DNA of 64,000 bases, taken from the NCBI GenBank assembly GCA_021234155.1, contig JAJEKV010000017.1:17866372-17930371 (forward strand). The letters are read 5' to 3'. Position numbers and translations under genes: made by a program. Positions within the stretch are counted from its first letter, which is position 1. Each line of letters opens with the position of its first letter. Positions 42,255 to 53,770 of the stretch are shown here, one piece after another. The notes under the pieces are model-generated. The model did not search any database. It had not been told where the DNA came from and was given only the letters and a program-made list of their open reading frames with translations. This stretch comes from Isoetes taiwanensis. Its lineage: Eukaryota; Streptophyta; Lycopodiopsida; Isoetales; Isoetaceae.

Positions 42255-43960
42255 TATTTATATATTAAATCATTAATAGCCAAACAAAAATGAATTCTCA
42301 TTAGAGATTTTTATAGATCGCCACCTACCATCATAAGTGATAGTAGCTTTTCAAACTATGAGTTTTTATTACATATACCACATATGAATCTTAAAAACGA
42401 AGTTGTAAGAGATGGCCAATATCTATCTAGATGCACGAGTCGATTGCATAACTTCCTTCAAAGGTTAGATATAAGTGCAATTTGATCATTATATTTAGAA
42501 GGATGTCATTGCATTGAATGTAGTTCAGACTATGGATGTGATAAGCTATGTTATGAGCTTCTGTTAAAAGTTTTTTAATATTATCATATATTCCTTGATT
42601 GTTGATTATTCATTGTAATTGTAGTACAATATGTCTAAAACTACAGAATTTACATATTTTGCTTTTTCTAGTTAGAAAAAATAGTCAAGTGAAAGTTTAA
42701 ATGAATACTTACTTTAAAAGTTTCACCAAGTCCAAATAATTATAAATGTAATGATAATAATAACTTTAGCCAAATATATATCATAAAACACTGTAAGATT
42801 TTGAAAAATCCCCAAATAGTTTTTTTATGAAAAAATATATAGCATGCTTAGTTTTTCCCTGCTGACATGTACATGAAGAGGCTCTGGTTGCTTTCCAGGA
42901 TGGATCAGTTTCTTTGTGTATTTATGTCTTTCACTTGAGTAGGGTAGAAAGGACTTACGATGCACCCATGTGGCATTCTAGAAGCCTCACTCTTGTAAGA
43001 GTTAGATTAACTCCATTTTGATTGATTCATGTTCGGTTTCCATGTGCACAGACATGGTGACATAATTGTGCAACGATGTGGTGACATAAAATCATTCATA
43101 TAAGCATTTGATTACACCAATTTTCTATCTGCTCTAACAATCTTTTCATCTATTACTGCAAGTTATGTTTATACTTGCTGGGATTCAACCATGTCAATAA
43201 ATCATCCAAAAATTGTATGGCATCTGTTTAGTTTTTGCTTTAGAATTCTATCCCCAATGTGTTGATAGGTTTCCATAAATTGAAAAAGATCCATAATTGA
43301 GTGCAATTTTAACCGATGTAACACAAAGGCAAATTAGGCATATTCATGTTTGCGAAGAAAGTGTTCACAATCACAACATTCTCACACTATGCCCAAGAAG
43401 GCAATTAGAGAAATGACCATCTAGGATTATTTTGGATCTTACTTGTTTAGACACGAACTTTTGCATGCAAATGGCTTGGATGTGGTAATATGATCCTTCT
43501 AAAAATCAAACTCATAGTTTGTTTGCAAAACACCAATGTATTGCACATGATTCAAAATAAAGCAACATTTGTAAAACACCAATTTATTGACATCATTTCA
43601 AAATAAAGCAACACTCTATAAAGCTTGAAAACATCTAACAATATAACTACACGAATTACATCTACACGCATTAGATAAAATATTGTAGGCCTAGAGAACA
43701 TCGATCTATTGAAATACTTAACATTTTTCATGAAGTGCAACATTCTATACCTACCACCATTCCATGACAAATAACAGATCATCATGGACCCACCATAACC
43801 AAACATTGAACATGTTTCTAGCACGCCATGCGCATCATGTCCAAATCAAGGCATGATAGTGCTATATCAAGGGTACACAACATGCGAGGCATTGGACAAC
43901 TCCTTGCTAAGGATGCATAGATCTAACAACGTTCTGTCTCTATAATAGAACTGTATCTAT
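42255..43960. other. AT-rich DNA, possible body of the next Helitron
   Basis: No gene is seen. The sequence runs up to another Helitron 3' hairpin. The minus-strand frame at 43552-43824 is not recognisable. Confidence 0.4.
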
Positions 43961-43996
43961 GCCTAGCAACGCCGGGCACCCATTACGCATTACTAG
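43961..43996 (+). mobile_element. Helitron 3' terminus, hairpin partly decayed
   Basis: GCCTAGCAACGCCGGGC at 43961-43977 differs by two bases from the perfect hairpin at 38296-38312. ACCCATTACGCATTA and CTAG follow, then T. The two stem changes suggest an older copy. The 5' end is not identified. Confidence 0.8.
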
Positions 43997-44830
43997 TTGC
44001 CAAAAATTCTTTAAAATTTCAAAATAATGTTATTATTTTTGGGGAAATGTGGCCATTTACAATATGGTATTTGGGTTATGATTTTTTGCATTGGGTTCGT
44101 GCTGCCATGTTGCAGACGATTCAGTTGCAAAATGGTAGTTAAGCCTACCATTCCGCATCTCCAGTTTCTAGCCGGTTAACAATCCTCTGTTTGTTGCCAG
44201 TTAACAACTTTGTTAGTCTGTTTCCAGCATAGCCAAGCTTGAATCCGACTTTATTCAAACCAAGACAGGGTCATTCGTAGTTTGAATAAGGGTTGTAGCT
44301 TTTTTATCATGTTCAGAACAAGATGTCTTGAATCCATAGCTTCTTTACCCTGTAATTTAAAAATAGACGTAGCTTCTTTACGGTGTTCAGAGCAAGATCT
44401 CTTGAATCTATAACTTCTTTACCCTGTAAAATGGTCGTAATATAAAAACATCTTATAGTCTGCTATCTAGCTCTGTTTAATGAAAAGGACGATAAAAACT
44501 CCCAACATTTTACCTGCAAACGAAAATCTCTTTAAGGAGAAAGCAACTCCCAAGATCTTACCTGCAAACGAAAATCTCTTCAAGAAAAGAATGCGGCCAA
44601 CAAGACCTCAAGATCTTTAATAAACACACTGAAAGAGCAGAACAGCTCGGTGAGAACAGGAGCGCCAAACCTAAAGAAAATCCCTACCGAAATCCTAAAC
44701 AGAAAAAACCCTTGATTTCAATCACAAGAAACTCAGATCAAGAAGTTACAGTGCCCTGCCATAACCAGGATCCCTTGCACCAATGCCATAGCCACCAAAA
44801 TCGCTAAATCGCTCCCCAAGTACCATATTG
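43997..44830. other. Non-coding; local direct repeats
   Basis: Two phrases are repeated: GTAGCTTCTTTACGGTGTTC-like near 44358 and 44290, and CTTACCTGCAAACGAAAATC-like near 44508 and 44557. No gene. Confidence 0.45.
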
Positions 44831-44947
44831 TAGCTTCAAAGTTTTCGGTCGGGCATTCCGGCGTGGCCGGTGACCCGCTCCCGGCTAATGCCGGTCGCGG
44901 GACCCACCGGTCCACGCCGGAATGCCCTCCCAAAAACCTTGAAGCTA
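44831..44947. mobile_element. GC-rich 117-base foldback element
   Basis: The arms TAGCTTCAA and TTGAAGCTA enclose a long hairpin. Its inner 77 bases (44851-44927) pair GGGCATTCCGGCGTGG with CCACGCCGGAATGCCC, then GGTG with CACC, CCCGC with GCGGG, and CGGC with GCCG around a TAAT loop. It can be read as flanked by TA, as in Tc1/mariner MITEs. It is far more GC-rich than its surroundings. A small-RNA hairpin precursor is the alternative. Confidence 0.75.
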
Positions 44948-45424
44948 TACATTATTCCATTTACACGTAATATCTATATTGCTAGACATAAAGAATGAAC
45001 TTATAAATCGTAATAGGACAAAGCTCACAACAAAGATTAAAATCCACAATACCCAATGCCAAGCTAAGCATCAATGCCAACAAGAACAAGATCAATAAAA
45101 ATCAGGATTCACATACACGCACGAAGGTCACTTGGATACAAAAGCTAAATGTTGAACCTAGTATAGGGTTCTATTTCATTGATGATATAACTATATGTGT
45201 TGAACCATATGATGTATAGGTTTTATCCCATTGAAACTTATGTGTTGATGGAATGCGTTATATCCCATTGATGATATAACCTTATGCTAGAGGTGGCTTG
45301 GTTACCTAAAGTTTGCCCAAGCAAAGCAATAATGTCCAGAGCCCACGTATCCAAGGGCCTCGTTAAGCTGTAGATGAACTAGCTGGTCAATGGAAAAACA
45401 TGAGAATCAATGGAGAAAACTTGC
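44948..45424. other. 3' flank of the kinase gene
   Basis: No gene. The phrase CCCATTGATGATATAAC, and variants of it, recur between 45170 and 45290. Confidence 0.4.
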
Positions 45425-47468
45425 TCAGCGGGTCGCCAATCTTGGAGTAGCGTAAGAGGTAGGCATCCGTTTGTTAAACATTTGAGAGGTATCTGCAGAA
45501 GCAAACTCATCTGCAAAAGCTCGAACCATATCTAATACATGCAAAATCTCTTCAAGGTTTGGCCTGTGCTTCCTTCTCATCTCTGCACATTGAAGGGCAA
45601 GACAAGCAATGTCTTTGGCCTTACCAAGCGGCCATTCTCCAGCCAAAGGATCTAACACATGGCCAAATGTCCCAGAATCCATGGCCGCCTCCACATAATC
45701 ATGAAGCCCTAGCGGTGGTTTCCCAGTTAGCAGCTGGAGTAGAACAATACCTAGGGCATAGATGTCTGACTTTGCATTAAAAACACCACTTGTCTGATAC
45801 TCTGGATCAATGTAGGAAAATGTCCCCACTGGTAGCATCTCCTTGTCTGACTTTGCATGCTCTGCAACAAGCCTGGCAATCCCGACATCACCAAGTCTGC
45901 TCACATTTTTGTAGTCCAAGAATATGTTGCTCGGCTTAATGTCGCAATGAATGATGGCTGGCTTTACGTTATGGAGATAATCCAATGCGCTTGCTATTTG
46001 AGCTGCCATTTGAAATCTCTTGTGCCAAGGAAGCGGAGAATTGTTCTTGCCTTTGCCAAAAAGATGATCATCTAAACTTCCATTTGCCATGAATTCATAA
46101 GCAAGGTATATTCGTTCATGACAACAATACCCCAATAATGGCACAACATTTTGATGTGCAAGAGTACCTAGGAATTCAATCTGTTCACGTATTAGAGATC
46201 CTATAAGCAAGAAAGCCAGCCAGTTTTTTTAATATGAGCTTTTGGCAGAGATGTTATAATGTATACCTTGCTAAAAAGTTCCTTTGAACCTTGAAGTCCT
46301 TCCTCTTTAAGTACTTTAATGGCTGCATCTTTAAAATCTAGTCTGCCCTTATATATTACTCCATGCTTCCCTTCTCCAATCTTTAATTCTTCGGAGAAGC
46401 TTCGTGTTCCAGATTGGATCTCCTGAATACTATACTTCCTGAACAACATTTGTAAGTTACATTTGTTGGCAGAATATCCGGTAGTGCTTTTGGCAGGTAT
46501 ACCACCCTCTTTGGAGCCTTGATGAAAAGTTGCTTCATTTCTACTGGGTTTTTGAACCTCAAAGCCTTCATTCAATTTGTTTTCATTAAATTCAATTTCG
46601 ATCAGGTCATCATCTCTAACCTGCAAGATGGGTATTCTGCTCAACAGTTGGCTTTAAGGTTAACAGAAATCAGTCAACACATAATATTCACACATAGTTT
46701 TGGCAGTATTGCGGTAATAAAATACTGGATAAACTTAATGTAGAGTAATAGCACACATTTGAAGACATACCTCTTGAAGGAAATTTTGTGAGCACTCAAA
46801 TCCATCTTCTTTAGGTACTTTAAGGGTTATAGCTTTAGATTCGAGTCTTTCCTCATATGCCATAAAATACCCTTGTTCACCAAGCTTGAGGCTTGGAGAA
46901 AAATTCTTTGTTGCAACCTGAATTTCTTGAAAAGTATATTCCTTATAATGCTTCCTATGGTTTTCACAAAGATCTGCCTGCTTTGCTATTGAAATCTGCA
47001 ATATAAATAATTAGAGCCATAATGTACTCAAACCTCCTTATACCAATCTAGACTCACCTGATCACCCCCAGAGCATGAACCTTTAATGGATTCAACTGTG
47101 GAGTTTTTGGCAGTATGACCCTCAGAAGAAGTTTCAGAATTTGAATGTGAGATTTGATTGACAGGCCTCTGCAATACAAATTATCAGAACCCTAATGTAC
47201 TCAAACCTCCTGATAACTAATCTAGACTCACCCGATTGCTTCCATAGCATGAATCTCCAGCTGAGGAATTTTTGGCAGTATGACGCTCAGAAGAAGTTTC
47301 AGAATTTGAATGTGAGATTTGATTGACAGGCCTGCCCCATGGGGTTGAAATAAACCCTCGATTGACATGTTTTTTTGAGGAAGCCGAGCGTGTCCATGGA
47401 TCAATTAGATCAGATGCTAAATCAAGGATGTCAAAATTACTGCCACGAGGTGCAATAAAACCATCCAT
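45425..47468 (-). CDS. Receptor-like cytoplasmic kinase of the U-box-kinase (DVG) type, without U-box
   Basis: Five exons on the minus strand, all phase-0 GT-AG: 47468-47232, 47168-47058, 46995-46771, 46620-46267, 46180-45425; about 560 residues. Exons 1 and 2 repeat RPVNQISHSNSETSSE. Exon 3 (117-191) encodes a degenerate kinase N-lobe (YTFQEIQVATKNFSPSLKLG) without its C-lobe. Exon 4 holds the working N-lobe: loop GEGKHG (273-278) and Lys293 in AIK. Exon 5 gives HQNVVPLLGYC, the catalytic loop IIHCDIKPSN (387-394, HCD, so non-RD), DVG (407-409) in place of DFG, and IDPEY. DVG and LLQLLTGKPPLGLHDYVEAA are typical of plant U-box kinases (RLCK-IX), which phosphorylate protein Ser/Thr and carry a C-terminal U-box; this protein stops at RLATR. 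There is no signal peptide or membrane helix, so it is probably cytosolic. Confidence 0.82.
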
Positions 47469-48850
47469 ATTCCTGAATGTTCATACAAATGTAACATAAG
47501 ATGTTACGAGCTTTTTTACATCTAACACAGAGACACGCAACCTGGTGTTTTGTAGTTATAAGAACAATTCTCAGCAGCTAATAATATCTCTAGAACAATA
47601 AAAGTGCTATATTTAATCCTAGTTCATTTGCATCACAGGTCTGCAGAAGCAAAATTCTGAAAGGCCTTCCAAAACATATTGTAACATAAATAAGATTAGA
47701 GTTATAGAAGCCTGTGAAGCAAAATCCTCCTATATATATAGCTCCATATAAAAATCCGGTTCCAAAAAGGACTTTTTGAATTAAGTTTTGAATTTAAATT
47801 GTCATTTGGAGTGCCAAGGGATTTTTTCCCCCCAAGCTCAGGCTGCCAATGGTGTCCACCTTGCTATCCCCGCATCTTTGCTTAGCTCTTCACAGTTTTT
47901 GTCCAAAAAGACAACAAGAACACCATGCTCTCTACGTAAGTCTCTGTCTCCTCATTGGAGTTGAAGTTGTGTACGTGCATGGGAGAACCATGGCTCTCTA
48001 GCTCGCCTATAGTTGGCATGGACGTTCTGGAGGGGAGTGATTTCCTCTTGCCTCATCGGACTGGAGAGATGCAACCCAGGAGTAGTCCTTTCGACCATGT
48101 TCCCGGTAGGGTACCTTGAAGTCCCAAGACTTATCAGCCTATCCACAAAGTATGCACAGGAGGGGCGGATGGAGTGGACTATCCAACGACCATGTTCTTA
48201 TGCCATCCCAATCCATTGCCATGAATTCTATCTGCATTGACTTCTGGAGGCCCAAGCCATCAGTCGATCCTCATGAGTCTGAGCCTGCATAGGATACCTT
48301 TTCTGTGGATGTATGATGTATTCATTTTGATGTAGCTTGCTATAGTGATCCCACCATTCGAGGTGGTCATGTATTTCATATGATATTACGTGCTTATGTT
48401 TATGCGCTTCCATAACTAGATCGATTTCGAGGGAGAGAGGATAAATGACATGTCTATTCCTCGCATGTTGAATTCTTGCTCACCATCAAGGGTCTGATGT
48501 CAGATCGACGGCCTCATGTTGGCGAGCATGTGTGCTGATAGGAGGAAACTCCTATTTTTATACGGTTAGGGTAGTATACGAGTAGGGGAGTGTCATGGGG
48601 TTGCCAGGCTTGCTTACCATATCATCCAGTAGCTGATATATGTGGATGACATGGACCCGTTGGCGTACACCCCAATAAGTATGCAGTAATATCTGGAGGC
48701 ACTGCGTACTTTCTGCCAAAAGCAATTAAAATACACGTCATTTCCAAAATCAAGGTGCCCCTGTTTCATCTTTGAGGCAATAGAGGTAACCTTCTTTCAC
48801 TTACCAAGGTCAAGGTTTAGAAGTAGTAAGCACCAATTCATTAATTTAAA
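47469..48850. other. Kinase upstream region and unrecognised DNA
   Basis: 47469-47780 presumably includes the kinase promoter, but I see no clear TATA box. Frames around 47952-48413 occur on both strands and are not recognisable. Confidence 0.35.
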
Positions 48851-49270
48851 AGAAAACAACTAATTTGAGAATTTTAAGCTAGCAAGCATGACACATTTAA
48901 ATGGTAAGCTTGCAAGCAAGATACACTTTGCTCATTTTAAGCTAGCTAGCAAGCCCATTGTTACAGCTCTTAAGCTACCAAGCAGAACACATTTTACTTA
49001 GGTCGCAAGACGTTTACTTTTCCTTCAATCTTATCATCATCCTTATCCTCGTGAACAAACAGATCTCTTGACGAGAAAAAATAGCTAATTTGAGAATTTT
49101 ATGCTAGCAAACATGACACATTTAGCTCAATGGTAAGCTATCAAACAAGACACATTTTGCTCATTTTAAGCTAACTAGCAAGACCATTGTTACAGCTTTA
49201 AGCTATCAAAGCAGAATACGTTTTACTTAGGTCCAGAGGACAAGTTTACTCCTCATCTCATGAGCGACCA
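48851..49270 (+). repeat. Diverged direct repeat of about 200 bases
   Basis: 48851-49050 and 49073-49270 share AATTTGAGAATTTTAAGCTA, GACACATTTA, TTTGCTCATTTTAAGCTA and CATTGTTACAGC in the same order. There are many substitutions, so the duplication is old. Confidence 0.8.
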
Positions 49271-50289
49271 AGTCTCCTGATTGAGTTATGATAAAAAGCA
49301 TATTACCATCAAATCTGCACTTTGCAAAAAAGTATCCAGATTGAAAAGTACAAAAAACGGGTATCTATCTTGATAGATTTAGGTTAAATCATATATGCCA
49401 ATGGAAAGCTCTATATATAAGCTTCCCAATGAGTCCAAGATCATCTGAATTACTGATACCAACTGTGACGGTCCTGGCCAATTAACCTTTATGGTAATTA
49501 GAGATCCCATCAATCTCGACCATTGGATCTACTTAAAACCTAAAAACTTAAGAAATTAATTCATATATCCGCAACAATACCACTTAGGTAAAGAATTTAA
49601 TCTTTATATCAATATTCCAAGGGCCCCAAAACTATTCTCCCATAACCAATAATAATATTCTCACGCTACATCCATGAACTTTGCAATTATAGCTTCAATT
49701 CAGTTTTTATAATCAACAATAAGTTCATTTAACGAGCAACCCAATTCCTACTCTCGCCTTCCCGAAGCTTGGCTACCACTCTGGAGCTTCTTGCACGTCT
49801 GCTTATATCATCAACAACGGGGTTAGTCACAAGGAATAAGTGGGGATTGACTTAACCTTACCATAGCCTCGCTCCTGAAACTCAAGTTAGTAATCCATAC
49901 AAGCATGTCCCACAATGCACAATTTATCCATGAATATCTACTACATACTACAACCATTGCAATTCAATACAAGACGTCCCAATTAACATAATAATAACTT
50001 AGCAACCATGGCAACATAGACAAGAACCAATATTCCTCTGGGTCTGAGCAGGGTCAACTCGGTTGATTAGGACAGTGACATAGAGGCAAGATAAACCACG
50101 TGTGTACACACCCATCCACGATGTGTCCAGCATTGGAGGACCACTTAACTGTGCAAGACGTTGTACTCTAATGTACCAACGCCCGGTGTTTCTAATAAAC
50201 CGTTCACATATCACTGTGCAATGACCGCGAATCCAGACCATCGCACCTAGACTCCGGCCCCAGAGGATTATATCACAGAGCATTCCAAT
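49271..50289. other. Non-coding, probably LTR-type DNA
   Basis: No gene is seen. The segment from about 49465 (TGTGACGGTCCTGGCC) looks like the start of a retroelement LTR, but I found no second copy. Confidence 0.3.
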
Positions 50290-50530
50290 ACTATTATAGC
50301 ACTTTCCATAAAAATATATCATAGCATATTCCAACAAGGAATTCTCAATGTCAACCAAATTGTGTAGCAAACCATAATGCCATATTAATGGGTAACCAAC
50401 CACACCATGATACATCCCAATAACATGCTTTTAACAATAATTCATGCATGCATAATTGTACTTCACTAAGCCAACCAAATTAGAGATATGATAAATCATA
50501 ATTCCTTTAATTAAATGCATTTCCTTAATC
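50290..50530 (-). repeat. Inverted copy of 18380-18600
   Basis: The minus strand here matches the plus strand of 18380-18600 closely (for example TGGTGTGGTTGGTTACCCA). In the 18 kb copy this block lies close to the block matched by 53130-53590, so about 2.6 kb of unrelated DNA separates the two here. Confidence 0.8.
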
Positions 50531-50832
50531 TACACCGTACACAAAGTTCCTCGTTTGTGGGGTATGGATGTATGGAATTTGCTATACTGTATAACAAGAT
50601 TTGTAAAATACTATAAGATTTGAAGTAATATACTATATGGTGTTAATTTTGTACGTGCAAAACATAATTATAGGGGCTCTCGCTGCCCTACGTCACCCCC
50701 CGTGTGAATATGCACCCAAACCAAAGGGGGTTTCAAGGGGGTTTTAATTTAAAAGTGTTGGATGTAATGGTTGTATTAATTAATGTTAATGGTAGTTATG
50801 TGTTGGTTGTTACAATAAAAAAAAAATTTGGG
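50520..50832 (+). mobile_element. A-tailed retroelement copy (LINE 3' end or SINE)
   Basis: This is homologous to 17450-17755 (shared CTCGTTTGTGGGGTATG, GGGGCTCTCGCTGCCCTACG, GTGTGAATATGCACCCAAAC) and ends in a run of A at 50818-50829. No promoter boxes were recognised. Confidence 0.7.
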
Positions 50833-51409
50833 CCCTTCGGGCCCTAACAAAGCATGACATAATAAGTCTTTGAATATTTCATGAACGTGATGGATGACCA
50901 TGATACTTTCCATGATAATGAGGTAAATATTAATTAGTTAAACATTTGAACGGAAATGAGAAATAACCTCAGAAAGCTTCCAGTTCGAACTGAAATCACT
51001 GCTCGGTTATAGTCTCGGTTATAGTCGTGCCCGTAAGCCCAATACTCAAAAAAAGGCTGTGATTAGCTCCCCAAGTATTTCATTATTTTGTTTGCCATAA
51101 TCTTTTAACTTAATATTTCCACTTGATCATAATATGCACAGGAGATATCGTTCACCTTCACCTGTAGGTTGCTTCCATTGCCTGAATGATTCTCATCATA
51201 AACCTCAAATGTCAATTTTTGATCAATAAAGCATAATTATTCATTTGAATATCTAGCACGGAAATTGCCTAATATGCCTCGAGTAAGGAGCCATATTGTT
51301 AAATGGCATAAATATGCCAAAAAAAACAGGTGCGGGTTGTAACAGTCATGGGAAGGGGGGCATATGGAGGACACAAAAATACAAATTGACCTACAGCCAA
51401 ACTGGTCAA
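50833..51409. other. No gene recognised
   Basis: This is spacer within the 2.6 kb segment that has no counterpart in the 18 kb copy. Confidence 0.4.
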
Positions 51410-52009
51410 TCATGCTAAAAACAGAAAACAATTCATACCATTTAAACATACCATGTGGTAAGCATGTATTGTTGTTTGATATTCGATGCCCAACTGGCTG
51501 CAGATCTTGCTGCTTGGATTCCAAGAAGCAGGAAGAAAAATGAAAGACACCACGAATCCAACCAATGCAAGACTTTTGAGATTCACCTTATCAATTGTAA
51601 AGCATCTGAAGGCGTTATTTGGACATGCAGCATTGCCAATAAAATCCTTCGAAAAGGAGGAAGAAACTGGTTTCCAGAGATTGCTGACATGCATCATCCA
51701 AGCAGAAAAAACCATAGAACCCAAAAGAACACCAAGCCATACCAGGCAACTCACCAGTTCAAATATACTGGGCTAAGGAGCTTTAGCACCAACCTGGATC
51801 AGAATCGCCAATACTAGTCCCAATGTTGCAACAAGTAAACAAGAAACTAGAATATCCTGAAATCTGTTCAACCTTCTTTCCTTCATTTCATTGTTGCTTC
51901 CTCCAATAGCATGCATAAGACTGTTATTAGAGCCTCCATAAACCCCTAATAGTCCAGAACCTGTCTGATCAAGTAAAACTGGTTTTCCATCAAGAAATGT
52001 CTTTAACAT
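51410..52009 (-). CDS. Possible membrane-protein exons, family unknown
   Basis: Two adjacent minus-strand frames, 52009-51773 and 51754-51410, carry hydrophobic helices: ILVSCLLVATLGLVLAILIQ in the first, and LVWLGVLLGSMVFSAWMM and SLALVGFVVSFIFLPASW in the second. They could be exons of one small membrane protein, but I cannot fix splice sites or a homologue. It may be only a captured or dead fragment. Confidence 0.25.
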
Positions 52010-53119
52010 AGAGATCCTGCCATGCTGAGTAGACCTACGGTACCTTTAGTCACAAAAGCTATGGCCATGTAGACATCATCATTTTGCTCTCTAACCCATC
52101 TTCACAGGTCGGATTTTTTCATGACAGTCCTGCAACCTCAACAGGAATGAAAAAATTACAGAGCCCATATCCAAAACTGCCTGATCAATGGGCACCAAAG
52201 GAAGGGGGTTGCCAAAACAGAGCAAACAAAACCCCTATTCTTGAAGAAAGAGGCTTCCAAACCAAAGCTTGGAAATGGGGCTTCTGTTAGCTTGACAAAA
52301 AAGGCCGCCATTCTTGGGATTGGACCCTCTGTTTCTTGCAACCATTCATTCTTTAGGAAAGGGGGCTGCCGAACCAAAGCAAAGCTTGAATGTTTCAACG
52401 AGAAAAGTAAGAAAATGTGGGAAACAAGCGTGGATCAAAGCCAAAGGGAAAGAGTGAAGACGATATAAAAAACCGGAAAACCTAACTGTATTCCCAAGTT
52501 AAGCAGAGCAGAAAGCCTTTGATTTGCGTACTGTTTTTTCTCCTTTCTAACATCTCTCCTGACAAAGCTTCTTGCAATCACATAAGCGCGTCCATTCAAT
52601 GTAAAATTGCTGCTAATTCTCAGGTCCATTGCCACCGATTGGGATCTCCAGGTTTTTTTGCTATCATAGAAATCCACTAGCTGTTTCCGATTATGCATGC
52701 ACATTGTCTGCCCTGTTTGAAACCCTAATTCTGCAATTGTCGCTGAATGTTAATATCTTAGATCTCAAAGCAATCTACATAGTGATCGCCATGGCTAAGG
52801 CTAGAAGGTCATCATGAAGCTTCTTTCAAAGGACTGAACGGCTACATATTCACAGCCTGTAATCTTATCTTGCTAATCCCTGTTGTTGCAGATTTTGCAA
52901 GCCCTGTTTCGTGCTATCCACGAGGCTTGCATGTTCGGCCCCTAAAATAAAAAGAGGGCTTTTGTTGTGAGCCCTTGGATGTTGGACCATTGAAAAAAAA
53001 AAGTTAAATCAACGATCAAGAAATGGTGCACTCTAGATGTACGCATTAGTACATCCATTTGAATACGCCATGAAATCTTAGGAAAACCTTTGTGAAAAGC
53101 GTACAAAAACACAAAAAAA
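52010..53119. other. No gene recognised
   Basis: The plus-strand frames at 52084-52468 contain an internal near-repeat (GGCTTCCAAACCAAAGCTTG and GGCTGCCGAACCAAAGCAAA) but no known domain. Confidence 0.35.
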
Positions 53120-53590
53120 ACCCCCTGTTATTATGCTACATATTGATTATATAAAAACCATAGATAATAATCTAAAAGCACTACTTTTTCTTCTCTTTTA
53201 CATTCAAGAATCTATCTTTGATTATGTTAATTCAACTCAGATCATGCCTCGATCCATTAAATCTACAAACCATCATCAAAGCTCATTAAGCTTTCCCAAA
53301 ACTACGTCAACCAAAACATAGACATCACAAGAACCCCAGGTGTAAGACTTGACCCCCACTTGGAAATACTCTGCTCCTTCTCCTTAGTTCAATTCTGATC
53401 AATCTGGTGCAAGCGCATCCTCCACAACAAAAAAGCTTCTTTTCCATGGAAAGCTCCTTCTCAAGAAATCCAGAATAATATTGTTGCGCTTATATAATCT
53501 AACAATGACCTGCATGCATGCACACACTGCATGCATGGACACATTGCATACATGTATTCCAACACACAATCATTTATTTCACCATTGAAA
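53120..53590 (-). repeat. Inverted copy of 17756-18185
   Basis: The minus strand matches 17756-18185. The shared frame content (KTIDNNLKALLFLLFYIQ) reflects this nucleotide identity rather than a gene. Confidence 0.8.
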
Positions 53591-53719
53591 GTGCACTCTT
53601 ATATAATGGCAACGTTACTTACATCTTCATGCTAGGTCCGTTACAGTCTCTCCTCCAAAAATTCAACCCATGTCCTCATGGGTGCATCTTAGAGCACTCA
53701 TGAAAAATCCAATTTGTAT

Positions 53720-53770
53720 CTTCCGTTCTATTCTATTCTATTCTATTCTATTCTATTCTATTCTTCCGTT
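53720..53770 (+). mobile_element. Tail-only retroposition: (CTATT)7 between target duplications
   Basis: Seven exact CTATT units (53728-53762) are flanked by the 8-base direct repeat CTTCCGTT (53720-53727 and 53763-53770). The unit equals the 3' tail of the LINE family seen at 13925, 19728 and 60190. An insertion consisting only of the LINE tail explains both the array and the target duplication. Confidence 0.7.

Noticed and set aside
44831-44947. Known plant miRNA precursor
   Set aside because: No mature sequence of the conserved miRNA families I know is present in either arm; kept only as a foldback element.
53133-53321. Conserved small protein shared with 18003-18233
   Set aside because: The similarity comes from a repeat copied at DNA level in inverted orientation; flanks match as well as the frame does, so it is not evidence of coding.
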